Of a DNA stretch of 64,000 nt, positions 11,546-21,251 are shown in pieces. Every line of letters starts with the position of its first letter. Position 1 is the first letter of the stretch. The stretch covers positions 248,001-312,000 of the forward strand of contig OX465592.1 in the NCBI GenBank assembly GCA_950022655.1. Direction: 5' to 3'. The DNA is from Alentia gelatinosa. Lineage: Eukaryota > Annelida > Polychaeta > Phyllodocida > Polynoidae. The notes below the pieces were generated by a model that saw nothing but the letters and a program-made list of their open reading frames with translations, ran no database searches and was not told where the DNA came from. A program made the translations under genes and the position numbers.

Positions 11546-11937
11546 TGAGTCTCGTGTTGGGGGGATGTGAAAACGGCGTGTTGAAACACCTGGTGGTGCG
11601 CGGCGCAGTGTCTCTGGTTGTCATTAGGACACAGAATACAACGAGCGAGTGGCCGAGCGGACCAGTGTGAATGAGACTGGACGGACAAAATGATCCCGAA
11701 TCTCAGTCATTCTTCACGGACGTCTCGTGCGTGTCGAGATGTCCGACAGCGGCTCCATCATGGACGACTCGGGCGAACATCGGCGAAATGTCCACTAAAA
11801 ACAGGAGAGAAGCGATGAGACTGGAAGACCATGAGTTCGATGTGGTTTTCACGTGCAGGAAACTGCGGGTGGTGAGAACATGGAGAGTGCAGGACGCCTG
11901 TCACGTTAGTACTCATATTACACTAAAACCGCGCTGA
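11546..11937. other. Unique stretch, no recognisable gene
   Basis: An 88-codon open frame (11671-11937) has no recognisable domain and ends at the following repeat array. Some codon-like composition is present, but I cannot support a gene. A Pol III A-box-like GTGGCCGAGCGG at 11650 lacks a convincing partner. Confidence 0.3.
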
Positions 11938-12175
11938 AGGGGGCACCCCGCTGAAGGGGTCACCCCGCTTAAGGGAAAAACCCCGCTGAAGGGGGCACCC
12001 CGCTTAAGGGAAAAACCCCGCTGAAGGGGTCACCCCGCTTAAGGGAAAAACCCCGCTGAAGGGGACACCCCGATTAAGGGGACACCCCGCTTAAGGGGAA
12101 AACCCCGCTGAAGGGGGCACCCCGCTGAAGGGGACACCCCGCTTAAGGGGACACCCCGCTTACGGGGGAAATTTG
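11938..12175. repeat. Palindromic tandem repeat, ~17-bp unit x ~14
   Basis: Units alternate ACCCCGCTGAAGGGG and ACCCCGCTTAAGGGG with short linkers (ACA, TCA, AAA). Each unit is close to self-complementary through CCCC..GGGG, so single strands could fold into a series of hairpins. Confidence 0.9.
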
Positions 12176-12224
12176 TTTGGAGCGGAAATTGTTTCCTTCT
12201 ATCAAGAGTCTATTTTAACCTAGC

Positions 12225-12345
12225 TCAAGGGGACACCCCGCTTAAGCGAACACCCTGCATAAGGGGGAACCCTGCTTAAGGAGACAGTTATTTCGGTACA
12301 GAATGCCTCTTAACCCTGCTTAAGGGAACACTTTCGAGGGACACC
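12225..12345. repeat. Dispersed repeat L, copy 2
   Basis: Scattered copies of ACCC(C/T)GCTTAAGGG surround GGAGACAGTTATTTCGGTAC, in the same order as 3166-3290. The adjacent 17-bp array is probably an expansion of this palindrome. Confidence 0.5.
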
Positions 12346-12418
12346 TTATCAAATCTGACGGGACAGTGTTCCAGATTGTCTTGATTGCTTGTTTAGTTTT
12401 GTATTTAAGGCAGGTAGA

Positions 12419-12444
12419 CTGGTGTCTAGACGATCAGACACCAG
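12419..12444. other. Perfect 9-bp hairpin
   Basis: Arms CTGGTGTCT and AGACACCAG are separated by 8 bases. Isolated, with no run of T after it. Function unknown. Confidence 0.5.
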
Positions 12445-12566
12445 GCAACAGTCTACGTAGGCGTAACCTGATGCAAAGGACCGTTTCTGAGTTCGATACC
12501 ACGTGATGCCATGACAAACATGAGGGATGGGGTGTCATGATGGGCTCTAGGTATCTGCTGGGTTTG

Positions 12567-13494
12567 TGAGATCCGGAGGGACGTGCTGTCATGATGAAGG
12601 TCACGTCTAGGAGTGAGATGTCAGGGTGGTCCTGAGGGTCGTGTCAGGAGGGAGATCCGGAGGGACGTACTGTCATGATGAAGGTCACGTGTAGGAGTGA
12701 GATGTCAGGGTGGTCCTGAGGGTCGTGTCAGGAGTCAGATCCGGAGGGACGTGCTGTCATGATGAAGGTCACGTGTAGGAGTGAGATGTCAGGGTGGTCC
12801 TGAGGGTCGTGTCAGGAGGGAGATCCGGAGGGACGTACTGTCATGATGAAGGTCACGTCTAGGAGTGAGGTGTCAGGGTGGTACTGAGGGTCGTGTCAGG
12901 AGGGAGATCCGGAGGGACGTACTGTCATGATGAAGGTCACGTCTAGGAGTGAGGTGTCAGGGTGGTACTGAGGGTCGTGTCAGGAGGGAGATCCGGAGGG
13001 ACGTACTGTCATGATGAAGGTCACGTCTAGGAGTGAGGTGTCAGGGTGGTACTGAGGGTCGTGTCAGGAGGGAGATCCGGAGGGACGTACTGTCATGATG
13101 AAGGTCACGTCTAGGAGTGAGATGTCAGGGTGGTCCTGAGGGTCGTGTCAGGAGGGAGATCCGGAGGGACGTGCTGTCATGATGAAGGTCACGTCTAGGA
13201 GTGAGATGTCAGGGTGGTCCTGAGGGTCATGTCAGGAGGGAGATCCGGAGGGACGTGCTGTCATGATGAAGGTCACGTCTAGGAGTGAGATGTCAGGGTG
13301 GTCCTGAGGGTCGTGTCAGGAGGGAGATCCTGAGGGACGTACTGTCATGATGAAGGTCACGTCTAGGAGTGAGATGTCAGGGTGGTCCTGAGGGTCGTGT
13401 CAGGAGGGAGATCCGGAGGGACGTGCTGTCATGATGAAGGTCACGTCTAGGAGTGAGATGTCAGGGTGGTCCTGAGGGTCGTGTCAGGAGGGAG
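12567..13494. repeat. Tandem repeat, 84-bp unit x ~11
   Basis: The unit contains GAGATCCGGAGGGACGTACT, CATGATGAAGGTCACGT and GTCCTGAGGGTCGTGTCAGG. Variants GTACTGAGG and GAGGTGTC cluster in three consecutive units (about 12840-13070), showing local block spread. Confidence 0.95.
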
Positions 13495-13722
13495 CTACAG
13501 GTAAACCTGGATAGAAGCTCGATATGATACCTTCTGTTTTTTAGCAACAACAATGCCAATTAAAATTGCAGAAATTTCCACATGGTTTGCATCGATATCA
13601 AACCGGTTGTGATATTTTGCTCTAGAGGCCGCGCAACCATATAGGGGACTGGAAAGTACTTATTCTTGACTTGGTGTAAAAGGATTCTCATAACACGATA
13701 CAATTACAGTTGCTTTCTGTAT

Positions 13723-13864
13723 TTATCTCACCCCTGTAAACACTCAAAAAATGGACAACACACAGGATATAGACCATGGCGAACGGACTGCAATACTCAT
13801 AGGGGCATGGAGAACGAGTTCCCAATGTTAGGTCTATGGGACTAAAATGCCAGGGGTGAGATAA
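13723..13864. mobile_element. Family C MITE, copy 2 (142 bp)
   Basis: Terminal inverted repeats are TTATCTCACCCCTG and CAGGGGTGAGATAA, perfect over 14 bp. The internal signature is GAACGAGTTCCCAATGTTAG. This is the best-preserved copy. Confidence 0.85.
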
Positions 13865-13899
13865 CTGCGCCGAATATGAGATATTTATAGGAATGTGAG

Positions 13900-14485
13900 A
13901 TAGTGAGGACTTTCCCGGGGCGCTGATTCAGGCACAGGAAGCGGAAAGACCGTCTTTACGGCGTGATTGCTCTCAGAGCGGGAAAAGGAGGCGGGCTTTT
14001 TCTACTAACATTTTTGTAGACCGCAATTAGGCCCTCGGCTTTGTTTACCCCGATATCCACGCAGCCTCCTTCTCGGCCGATGACGTCATAACCGTGTCAG
14101 CATCTCCGGAGGTGGTCTGCGCATGTCACGGTAGATATGCGGGAAACCAGAACAGCGGCCCTGGCTCTTCTCAGGAATAAACACCCCCCCCCCCCTCCTC
14201 TCACCAGGCGCCTTATCTCGCACTGATTACATCTCGTCTCCTCTCGCGATAACGCGCGAGGTAATGATGCAAGATGGCTGACGTTTAGTCGATGGGCTTC
14301 GCTCACATTCCGCGCGTCTTCGCGGGGTTGGGTTTAAAAACGATCCAGAGGAAGACGCCCGGAGCCGCCGGCGACCAGCGAGAACGCTGGAACACATCTC
14401 CCCCATTATCACCCACCGGCGTCTCTGGCCTCTGTTCTCGCGAGATCGCGCGATAAGCTGACAAGCTGGTGCCGCACAAGCGCAG
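13900..14485. promoter_or_regulatory. Candidate CpG-rich promoter region
   Basis: A CpG-rich stretch carries the full CRE palindrome TGACGTCA (14081-14088), a YY1-like CAAGATGGCTGAC (14270-14282), TCTCGCGATAACGCGCGAG (14242-14260) and the exact BANP-type palindrome TCTCGCGAGA (14436-14445). Clusters of these sites are typical of metazoan housekeeping promoters. A C12 run lies at 14184-14195. No exon is recognised on either side, and the 55-bp array starts immediately downstream. Motif-based inference only. Confidence 0.35.
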
Positions 14486-17002
14486 AGTCGTCAGTAGATC
14501 GGTCGCCACCTCCATCTCCACTCTGTTTACACACAGACAAAGTCGTCAGTAGATCGGCCGCCATCTCCATCTCCACTCTGTTTACACACACACAAAGTCG
14601 TCAGTAGATCGGTCGCCACCTCCGTCTCCACTCTGCTTACACACACACAAAGTCGTCAGTAGATCGGCCACCATCTCCATCTCCACTCTGTTTACACACA
14701 CACAAAGTCGTCAGTAGATCGGCCGCCGCCTCCGTCTCCACTCTGTTTACACACACACAAAGTCGTCAGTAGATCGGCCGCCGCCTCCGTCTCCACTCTG
14801 TTTACACACACACAAAGTCGTCAGTAGATCGGCCGCCACCTCCGTCTCCACTCTGTTTACACACACACAAAGTCGTCAGTAGATCGGTCGCCACCTCCGT
14901 CTCCACTCTGCTTACACACACACAAAGTCGTCAGTAGATCGGCCACCACCTCCGTCTCCACTCTGTTTACACACACACAAAGTCGTCAGTAGATCGGCCG
15001 CCGCCTCCGTCTCCACTCTGTTTACACACACACAAAGTCGTCAGTAGACCGGCCACCACCTCCGTCTCCACTCTGTTTACACACAGACAAAGTCGTCAGT
15101 AGATCGGCCGCCACCTCCATCTCCACTCTGTTTACACACACACAAAGTCGTCAGTAGATCGGCCGCCACCTCCGTCTCCACTCTGTTTACACACACACAA
15201 AGTCGTCAGTAGATCGGCCGCCGCCTCCGTCTCCACTCTGTTTACACACACACAAAGTCGTCAGTAGATCGGCCGCCACCTCCGTCTCCACTCTGTTTAC
15301 ACACACACAAAGTCGTCAGTAGATCGGCCGCCGCCTCCGTCTCCACTCTGTTTACACACACACAAAGTCGTCAGTAGATCGGCCGCCACCTCCGTCTCCA
15401 CTCTGTTTACACACACACAAAGTCGTCAGTAGATCGGCCGCCGCCTCCGTCTCCACTCTGTTTACACACACACAAAGTCGTCAGTAGATCGGCCGCCGCC
15501 TCCGTCTCCACTCTGTTTACACACACACAAAGTCGTCAGTAGATCGGTCGCCACCTCCGTCTCCACTCTGCTTACACACACACAAAGTCGTCAGTAGATC
15601 GGCCGCCACCTCCGTCTCCACTCTGTTTACACACACACAAAGTCGTCAGTAGATCGGCCGCCGCCTCCGTCTCCACTCTGTTTACACACACACAAAGTCG
15701 TCAGTAGATCGGCCACCACCTCCGTCTCCACTCTGTTTACACACACACAAAGTTGTCAGTAGATCGGCCGCCGCCTCCGTCTCCACTCTGTTTACACACA
15801 GACAAAGTCGTCAGTAGATCGGCCGCCACCTCCGTCTCCACTCTGTTTACACACACACAAAGTCGTCAGTAGATCGGCCACCACCTCCATCTCCACTCTG
15901 TTTACACACAGACAAAGTCATCAGTAGATCGGCCGCCATCTCCATCTCCACTCTGTTTACACACAGACAAAGTCATCAGTAGATCGGCCGCCGCCTCCAT
16001 CTCCACTCTGTTTACACACAGACAAAGTCGTCAGTAGATCGGCCGCCATCTCCATCTCCACTCTGTTTACACACAGACAAAGTCGTCAGTAGATCGGCCG
16101 CCACCTCCATCTCCACTCTGTTTACACACACACAAAGTCGTCAGTAGATCGGCTGCCACCTCCGTCTCCACTCTGTTTACATGCAGACAAAGTCGTCAGT
16201 AGATTGGCCACCACCTCTGTCTCCACTCTGTTTACACACAGACAAAGTCGTCAGTAGATCGGCTGCCACCCCAGTCTCCACTCTGTTTACACACAGACAA
16301 AGTCGTCAGTAGATCGGCCGCCATCTCCATCTCCACTCTGTTTACACACAGACAAAGTCGTCAGTAGATCGGCCGCCACCTCCATCTCCACTCTGTTTAC
16401 ACACACACAAAGTCGTCAGTAGATCGGCTGCCACCTCCGTCTCCACTCTGTTTACATGCAGACAAAGTCGTCAGTAGATTGGCCACCACCTCTGTCTCCA
16501 CTCTGTTTACACACACACAAAGTCGTCAGTAGATCGGCTGCCACCCCAGTCTCCACTCTGTTTACACACACACAAAGTCGTCAGTAGATCGGCCGCCACC
16601 TCCATCTCCACTCTGTTTACACACACACAAAGTCGTCAGTAGATCGGCCGCCACCTCCATCTCCACTCTGTTTACACACACACAAAGTCGTCAGTAGATC
16701 GGCTGCCACCCCAGTCTCCACTCTGTTTACACACACACAAAGTCGTCAGTAGATCGGCCGCCACCTCCGTCTCCACTCTGTTTACACACACACAAAGTCG
16801 TCAGTAGATCGGCTGCCACCTCCGTCTCCACTCTGTTTACACACAGACAAAGTCGTCAGTAGATCGGCTGCCACCTCCGTCTCCACTCTGTTTACACACA
16901 GACAAAGTCATCAGTAGATCGGCTGCCACCCCAGTCTCCACTCTGTTTACACACACACAAAGTCGTCAGTAGATCGGCTGCCACCCCAGTCTCCACTCTG
17001 TT
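14486..17002. repeat. Tandem repeat, 55-bp unit x ~46
   Basis: The unit is AGTCGTCAGTAGATCGGCCG, then CCACCTCC(A/G)TCTCCACTCTG, then TTTACACACA(C/G)ACAA. Variants include ACCCCAGTCTCC and TTTACATGCAG. The block with CATGCAG and TTGGCCACCACCTCTG (about 16140-16260) recurs about 275 bp later, an exact five-unit shift. Confidence 0.97.
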
Positions 17003-17168
17003 CCAAGCAAGAGTTTGGTATGGTCCAACCCAGGCCGTGACCATGAGTTCTCACTGTCCACAAAACTTTTTTTTTTTTTATATACCTGGGTTCCGAAAGG
17101 AGAAATACCTAACAAGAAATATTCAAAGCTCACCAAAAAAAATGATTGTAAAGTCTACCTTTATGGTT
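17003..17168. other. Short unique spacer
   Basis: It contains a T13 run near 17067-17079 and no other recognisable feature. Confidence 0.4.
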
Positions 17169-17370
17169 ATTTTCTTCAAAATACACACAAAAGGAAATAA
17201 GAATATGTAAAAATGACCTCAAGAGTAAGGAATATTACACTCTCCAACCATAGGTGTGGGTCAGATGAAAGAACTGCTGGAGAATAACATACTTCTAAAA
17301 GGTAGTGGGTCAAGGCGGCTGTGGATTTAACCAGAGCTAATGAAATGCAGCTCTGGCGGCCAGTGTAATG
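17169..17370 (+). repeat. Dispersed repeat J, copy 1
   Basis: It shares AAAATACACACAAA, GTAGTGGGTCAAGGCGGCTG and GCAGCTCTGGCGGCCAGTGT with 31783-31980 in the same order. In both places a family A element follows immediately. The pair J plus A was therefore copied as a unit, or J is the left part of a longer form of the element. Confidence 0.75.
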
Positions 17371-17566
17371 CGGTTTTCACCGGCCGACTATGACCACTGA
17401 TGATGGCATTTCACACCCCAACTGGTTGTGCGACACATTCCACGCAATAATCGTCAAGTGGAAACAGAATCGGTCAACACTTTCTCTCTCCTGCCATATG
17501 CAACACGGCACAACCGAACGACTTCTGCACCTACTGACGAAATCAAAACTCATCATCAAATTGGAA
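17371..17566 (+). mobile_element. Family A MITE, copy 2 (right half missing)
   Basis: The left terminus reads TTTTCACCGGCCGACTATGA. Family motifs GCAATAATCGTCAAGTGGAA and ACTGACGAAATCAAAACTC follow. The right half found in copies 3 and 4 is absent, and family D sequence begins shortly after. Confidence 0.75.
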
Positions 17567-17589
17567 CATGAATGTTCTGTTATCGGCGA

Positions 17590-17960
17590 TAAAAGAACAT
17601 CCGTAAGGTCAGGCGAGGCCTCACAAGCGGGTCGCTCAGTGAGACTGAGATTGTGGACATGTACCGCTGTTGCCGATAAATTGCAGGCAGTTAAATTAGA
17701 CCGATAAATTAAAGAACATGTTCCTTTCCTTTGATGGTGACAACATAATTTAAGAAATACCCCTCATGGTGCCAACCGATATTGGCCCATAATTAGTCGC
17801 TGGGTGAGGAGAAATGACGCTGCCACACACAGACTGATTTAGCCCCTGGAGACTAAAATAAAGTAATTGTTCCGTTATCAGTGGCCTGAAATCGCACAGA
17901 ATACCATTAGTTAGTCGTCTAGTGTGGACAGAACTCGCTTACGATTAACTCCCACTAAAT
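17590..17960 (+). mobile_element. Family D element, copy 2
   Basis: It carries GGTCAGGCGAGGCCTCA, GTTGCCGATAAATTGCAG, AAGAAATACCCC, CCAACCGATATTGGCCC and TAATTAGTCGCTGGGTGAGG in order. The same series runs in reverse complement at 59100-59440, and part of it recurs in 30102-30592. Ends are not sharply defined. No protein recognised. Confidence 0.6.
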
Positions 17961-18165
17961 ACCGAACCCCTATCCATAAATCCCGCTGTGATGGTCGACG
18001 CCCTGCGCCAATTCACCTGAGACACTTTAAGACTGTCTAACGATAAGGAGACTTAATCGTCTGAAACGAAATCGTAGAGTGTGTTTCCTACTTTAATCGT
18101 CAGGCGGTGGCGGCTGGAAATCGTCCAGAGTGTTTTCCACTTTAGTCGTTAGAGGTCGCGACTCG

Positions 18166-18209
18166 GTCATGCGCAGTGAGCGGTTTGTGATTTCTCCGCG
18201 CATGCGTGC
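18166..18209. promoter_or_regulatory. Pair of NRF1-like sites
   Basis: GTCATGCGCAGTGAG (18166-18180) and GCGCATGCGTGC (18198-18209) resemble the NRF1 palindrome GCGCATGCGC. The second is a near match. Such pairs are common in animal housekeeping promoters. No exon is visible nearby. Confidence 0.3.
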
Positions 18210-19748
18210 TAATCCATTTGTTTGCTCTCAGATACTGACCGAGAGAGGGCGCCACTGAAAAAACACCCTCACTGACGGCTTTGAGTCTTTTTCTGTTTTC
18301 ATACAAAAAGAAAACCACTTGAAAAGAAGGAAACAGGACCGTGTAACAAAACACACGAATTAGGCACAGCCTGGAATAAAGGCGAGATAAAAAGATAACT
18401 TTCCAATTATCTGAGCTGAAAAATGCAAGGCGTAATAGGAAGATGGTATTTGAGTGGACGTGACCTTAAACTGAGAGGTCAGTCTGCGATTTAAATGATA
18501 ATCAGTTTGAATCAATGCACCTCTGGTAAAATGATTCATGGCGCGTAAATACATCCCATTCTGAGTCGCGCTGGAAAGAGAAGCTCAGTTTTATGTAAGA
18601 ATCTTTATTGCAGAAACGCCTGTGGATATCAGAAAAGTAATATCTCAATGTTAGTATTTCGAAATCAATACCGCCATATAATACAGAATAAATCAAGGCT
18701 GAAAAAATCAAAGCATGAATTACCGGCTAACTTGTAAACATCGCCGGTAAAAAGGTCTATTCATCATATAGCTGTGCCCGAATGTGTATCAAATACTGCC
18801 CGCTGCTAAGGGTGGCGTAATGATAATGTTCGCGCCTACTGTGACTTTATAAGTGGATAAAATGGCATTCCTAATTATCGTAAGTTATGTAAAAAGAAAC
18901 AAAGGTCCTGAATGCGGATGAGATATTTCTCGTTCTCGGCCAGTCGTCGATTTCATACCGCCTTCCACCTATGGCGTCAGGACGTAGTAAATTGGCTACT
19001 GACAGAGAACGAGAACCGTTTCGTCCACAGTAAGGACGTTTCCTGATATTATCGGTGTCTGTAATTATCATTATAGTAACGGAAAGAATCTAGTAGCAGA
19101 CAGCGCCAGTATTGAGGTATCCCATAATACAGTGTGTTTACAGGACCCGATGTTAGCTGGTTGCCGTCGTGGTACACTTACATACATTGACCAATATCCC
19201 ACAACTAGTGTGAATAAACGGTTTTTACATGTCTTGAAATCGGGAATCCGATGCCAGAAATGGAAATTTCAGCTATTTCTACATGTACATTCGAAATTAC
19301 ACTCAATTTCTCCAATTACAAATCGGAAAACTGTGGTTCTTCGGGAGGCATGCGGTGGTGGTGTGGCCAGCCAGTCGGTACCGGGGCGATAATAGGGAGT
19401 AACCTCTAGAGGGTCTACAGATATCCATTATCATCTCCTTGTTCTGCTTTAATCTCTAGATGTATGCATTAATTGACTATGGAGGCTGACAGGCAGAGAC
19501 CGTATGTGCAGTAAGTCGTTGATTGAGGTATACGCGGTCTGCAGGTCATCGCTAAAAGGCTCGGGTTGCCGGCTCCGTGCCACGGAAACCACGTCTAATG
19601 ACGGCGCTAGAAAATACCGCGCTAATGTATGAGGCACACTTTAAGGTCTCACTGCGGTAATTCGCTCGGGCGGTGTGCGTCGGTAAGTCAGCGTCGGGCT
19701 GGGAGTCTAATGGACGCCCGATTATTCATCAGACTCCATGTAATCTGC

Positions 19749-19780
19749 CCGGAAGTGACGTGAATAAAAATGGCGGGAAA
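19749..19780 (+). promoter_or_regulatory. ETS-CRE composite site followed by YY1/E2F-like motif
   Basis: CCGGAAGTGACGTGA (19749-19763) joins an ETS core (CCGGAAGTG) to a CRE-like TGACGTGA. Seven bases on, AAAATGGCGGGAAA (19767-19780) resembles both a YY1 site and an E2F site. The arrangement resembles a housekeeping transcription start. The ATG inside the second motif opens only a 27-codon frame, which could at most be a first exon. Inference from motifs. Confidence 0.4.
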
Positions 19781-20349
19781 GCATCACCCGCGGCAGCGAA
19801 ATGTCGTTTGCTGTCAGATGACGTTAACGTCTGAGGAGGATTCGGCGCTGTGAGACCTAAAGCGAATCACTGACGTGAGACCTAAAACGAGTCAGTGACG
19901 TGAGACCCTAGAGCTGAGACCCCCATTCTTGGTTTTAGTGGCAGACCAGCTAACGAGCGACATGCGAACCTTTTTGCTCCTTGATTGATACTCTCTCAGT
20001 CCCGCCATTAATATCCTTCATACCCGTCGCCATCGGGCTCTAATTGCAGCTATTTTCTAGCCATTCCGAAGGAGATTAATCTTGATTAAAGGCCACTGAT
20101 CTCCGCCTAATCATAACTTGTAAAGTATTTATTAAAAAAACCGCCGTAAACACATCTTTTGATGCGCAAAGACCGGACACAGGGTTGTCTTTTGGAGTAT
20201 CCATGTCTCTTGAATGGCTGGTGGTATTTTTGTAGAGGGACACATTTGGCAATATGAAGCCATACCTCGGGATTCTCTTAATTATAGCCGCTGTGTGATT
20301 GAGTTCATTGATTTAACCTAAACCCTAAACGATTTGATATGAATTAACA

Positions 20350-20503
20350 CATTACATATTAAAAAAGAAACTGATGAGTGTTTGGTCTGTGTCCTCGGTC
20401 GCCATAGAGTTTGGAGCGCGCAGTAATATGAACGAGGCGATGGCTGAGTCAATATTCTGAAGCACTCCAAAGAAGATGGCGTACGGGGACTCAGACCAAA
20501 CAC
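20350..20503 (+). mobile_element. Family B MITE, copy 2
   Basis: Terminal inverted repeats are GTGTTTGGTCTGTGTCC (from 20378) and GGACTCAGACCAAACAC (to 20503), with further pairing of GCCAT and ATGGC. The core is AATATGAACGAGGCGATGGC. The leader AAAAAAGAAACTGATGA is also shared with other copies, so the true left end may be near 20350. Only 16 bp separate it from family C copy 3. Confidence 0.8.
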
Positions 20504-20519
20504 AAATATGTTCCTGATT

Positions 20520-20643
20520 TTATCTTAGCCTGGAAATATTCAACTGTTCATCAGCCATTGAGTATAAGATACCGTACTCGCAAGCCTGTTGAGTACGAGA
20601 TCCTAATGTTAAGTCTATGGACGTTTATTCCAGGCTAAGATAA
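20520..20643. mobile_element. Family C MITE, copy 3 (124 bp)
   Basis: Terminal inverted repeats are TTATCTTAGCCTGGAA and TTCCAGGCTAAGATAA, 16 bp perfect. The internal signature is GAGTACGAGATCCTAATGTT followed by AAGTCTATGG. Confidence 0.85.
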
Positions 20644-21251
20644 TATACACTGATCGTCATTTGGCCCAACAGGACTCCAGTACAAGATCTTTGACCTCTT
20701 CTTCATAAAATTCTTCATAAAATTGTTCACTCGTCCAATTTGACAGGGTTTTGTCTAATTGGTACAGTAGTCCATCCTGGATATAAACGATATTTACCTT
20801 ATAACACCACAATAAAGGGACCTAAGCTGGTTTTTTTTATTGTGCTCTTACTGGACATTTTGTACTTCGTAAGTGCAAAATATGGCGGTTTTTTCACGAT
20901 AATTCTAAAGGTATCTAATAATAAGAAGACGTGGTGACTGAGCCGTAGGGATGCCATTATTGGTCTTATGTCCCGTGAAATTCGTCCCTCTGCCTCCGGT
21001 GTCGGGACATATTTTATGGGACAACAGGCCCTCGAGCGGCGACCCCTACACGCCCAGTCAGTCCGTTTTCTCTCATTGTGCTGATATTCTCATCAGACGT
21101 TCAGCAGACAACTAATGCGTTTCACACCTGCGTCAGCTGTCAGTGTGAGGTGTGAGACAAGGTGTGATAACTATTACCCCCGGCGGGGACAAATGACCTT
21201 TTTCTGGCTGCACTCCACTCTCCAGCCTCCCGTGTGCCATCCCCGACACTA
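20644..21251. other. Unique stretch, no recognisable gene
   Basis: TTCTTCATAAAAT is directly duplicated near 20699-20722. Otherwise I see no repeat, RNA or gene in this interval. Confidence 0.4.

Larger units (their letters stand above)
17961..20349. other. 2.4-kb stretch of mostly unique DNA
   Basis: No tandem array and no recognised gene. Open frames are short and unconvincing. It contains two candidate regulatory clusters, described separately (18166-18209 and 19749-19780). This is the longest array-free stretch in the first half of the window and the most likely place for gene-associated sequence. Confidence 0.4.

Noticed and set aside
11641..11725. tRNA or tRNA-derived SINE from GTGGCCGAGCGG
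   Set aside because: The A-box-like match has no proper B-box (only ATCCCGAATCTC) and no cloverleaf could be drawn.
19767..19860. 27-codon frame starting at the ATG in the YY1/E2F-like motif as a complete small protein
   Set aside because: The frame is short and there is no conservation evidence. At most it is part of a first exon.
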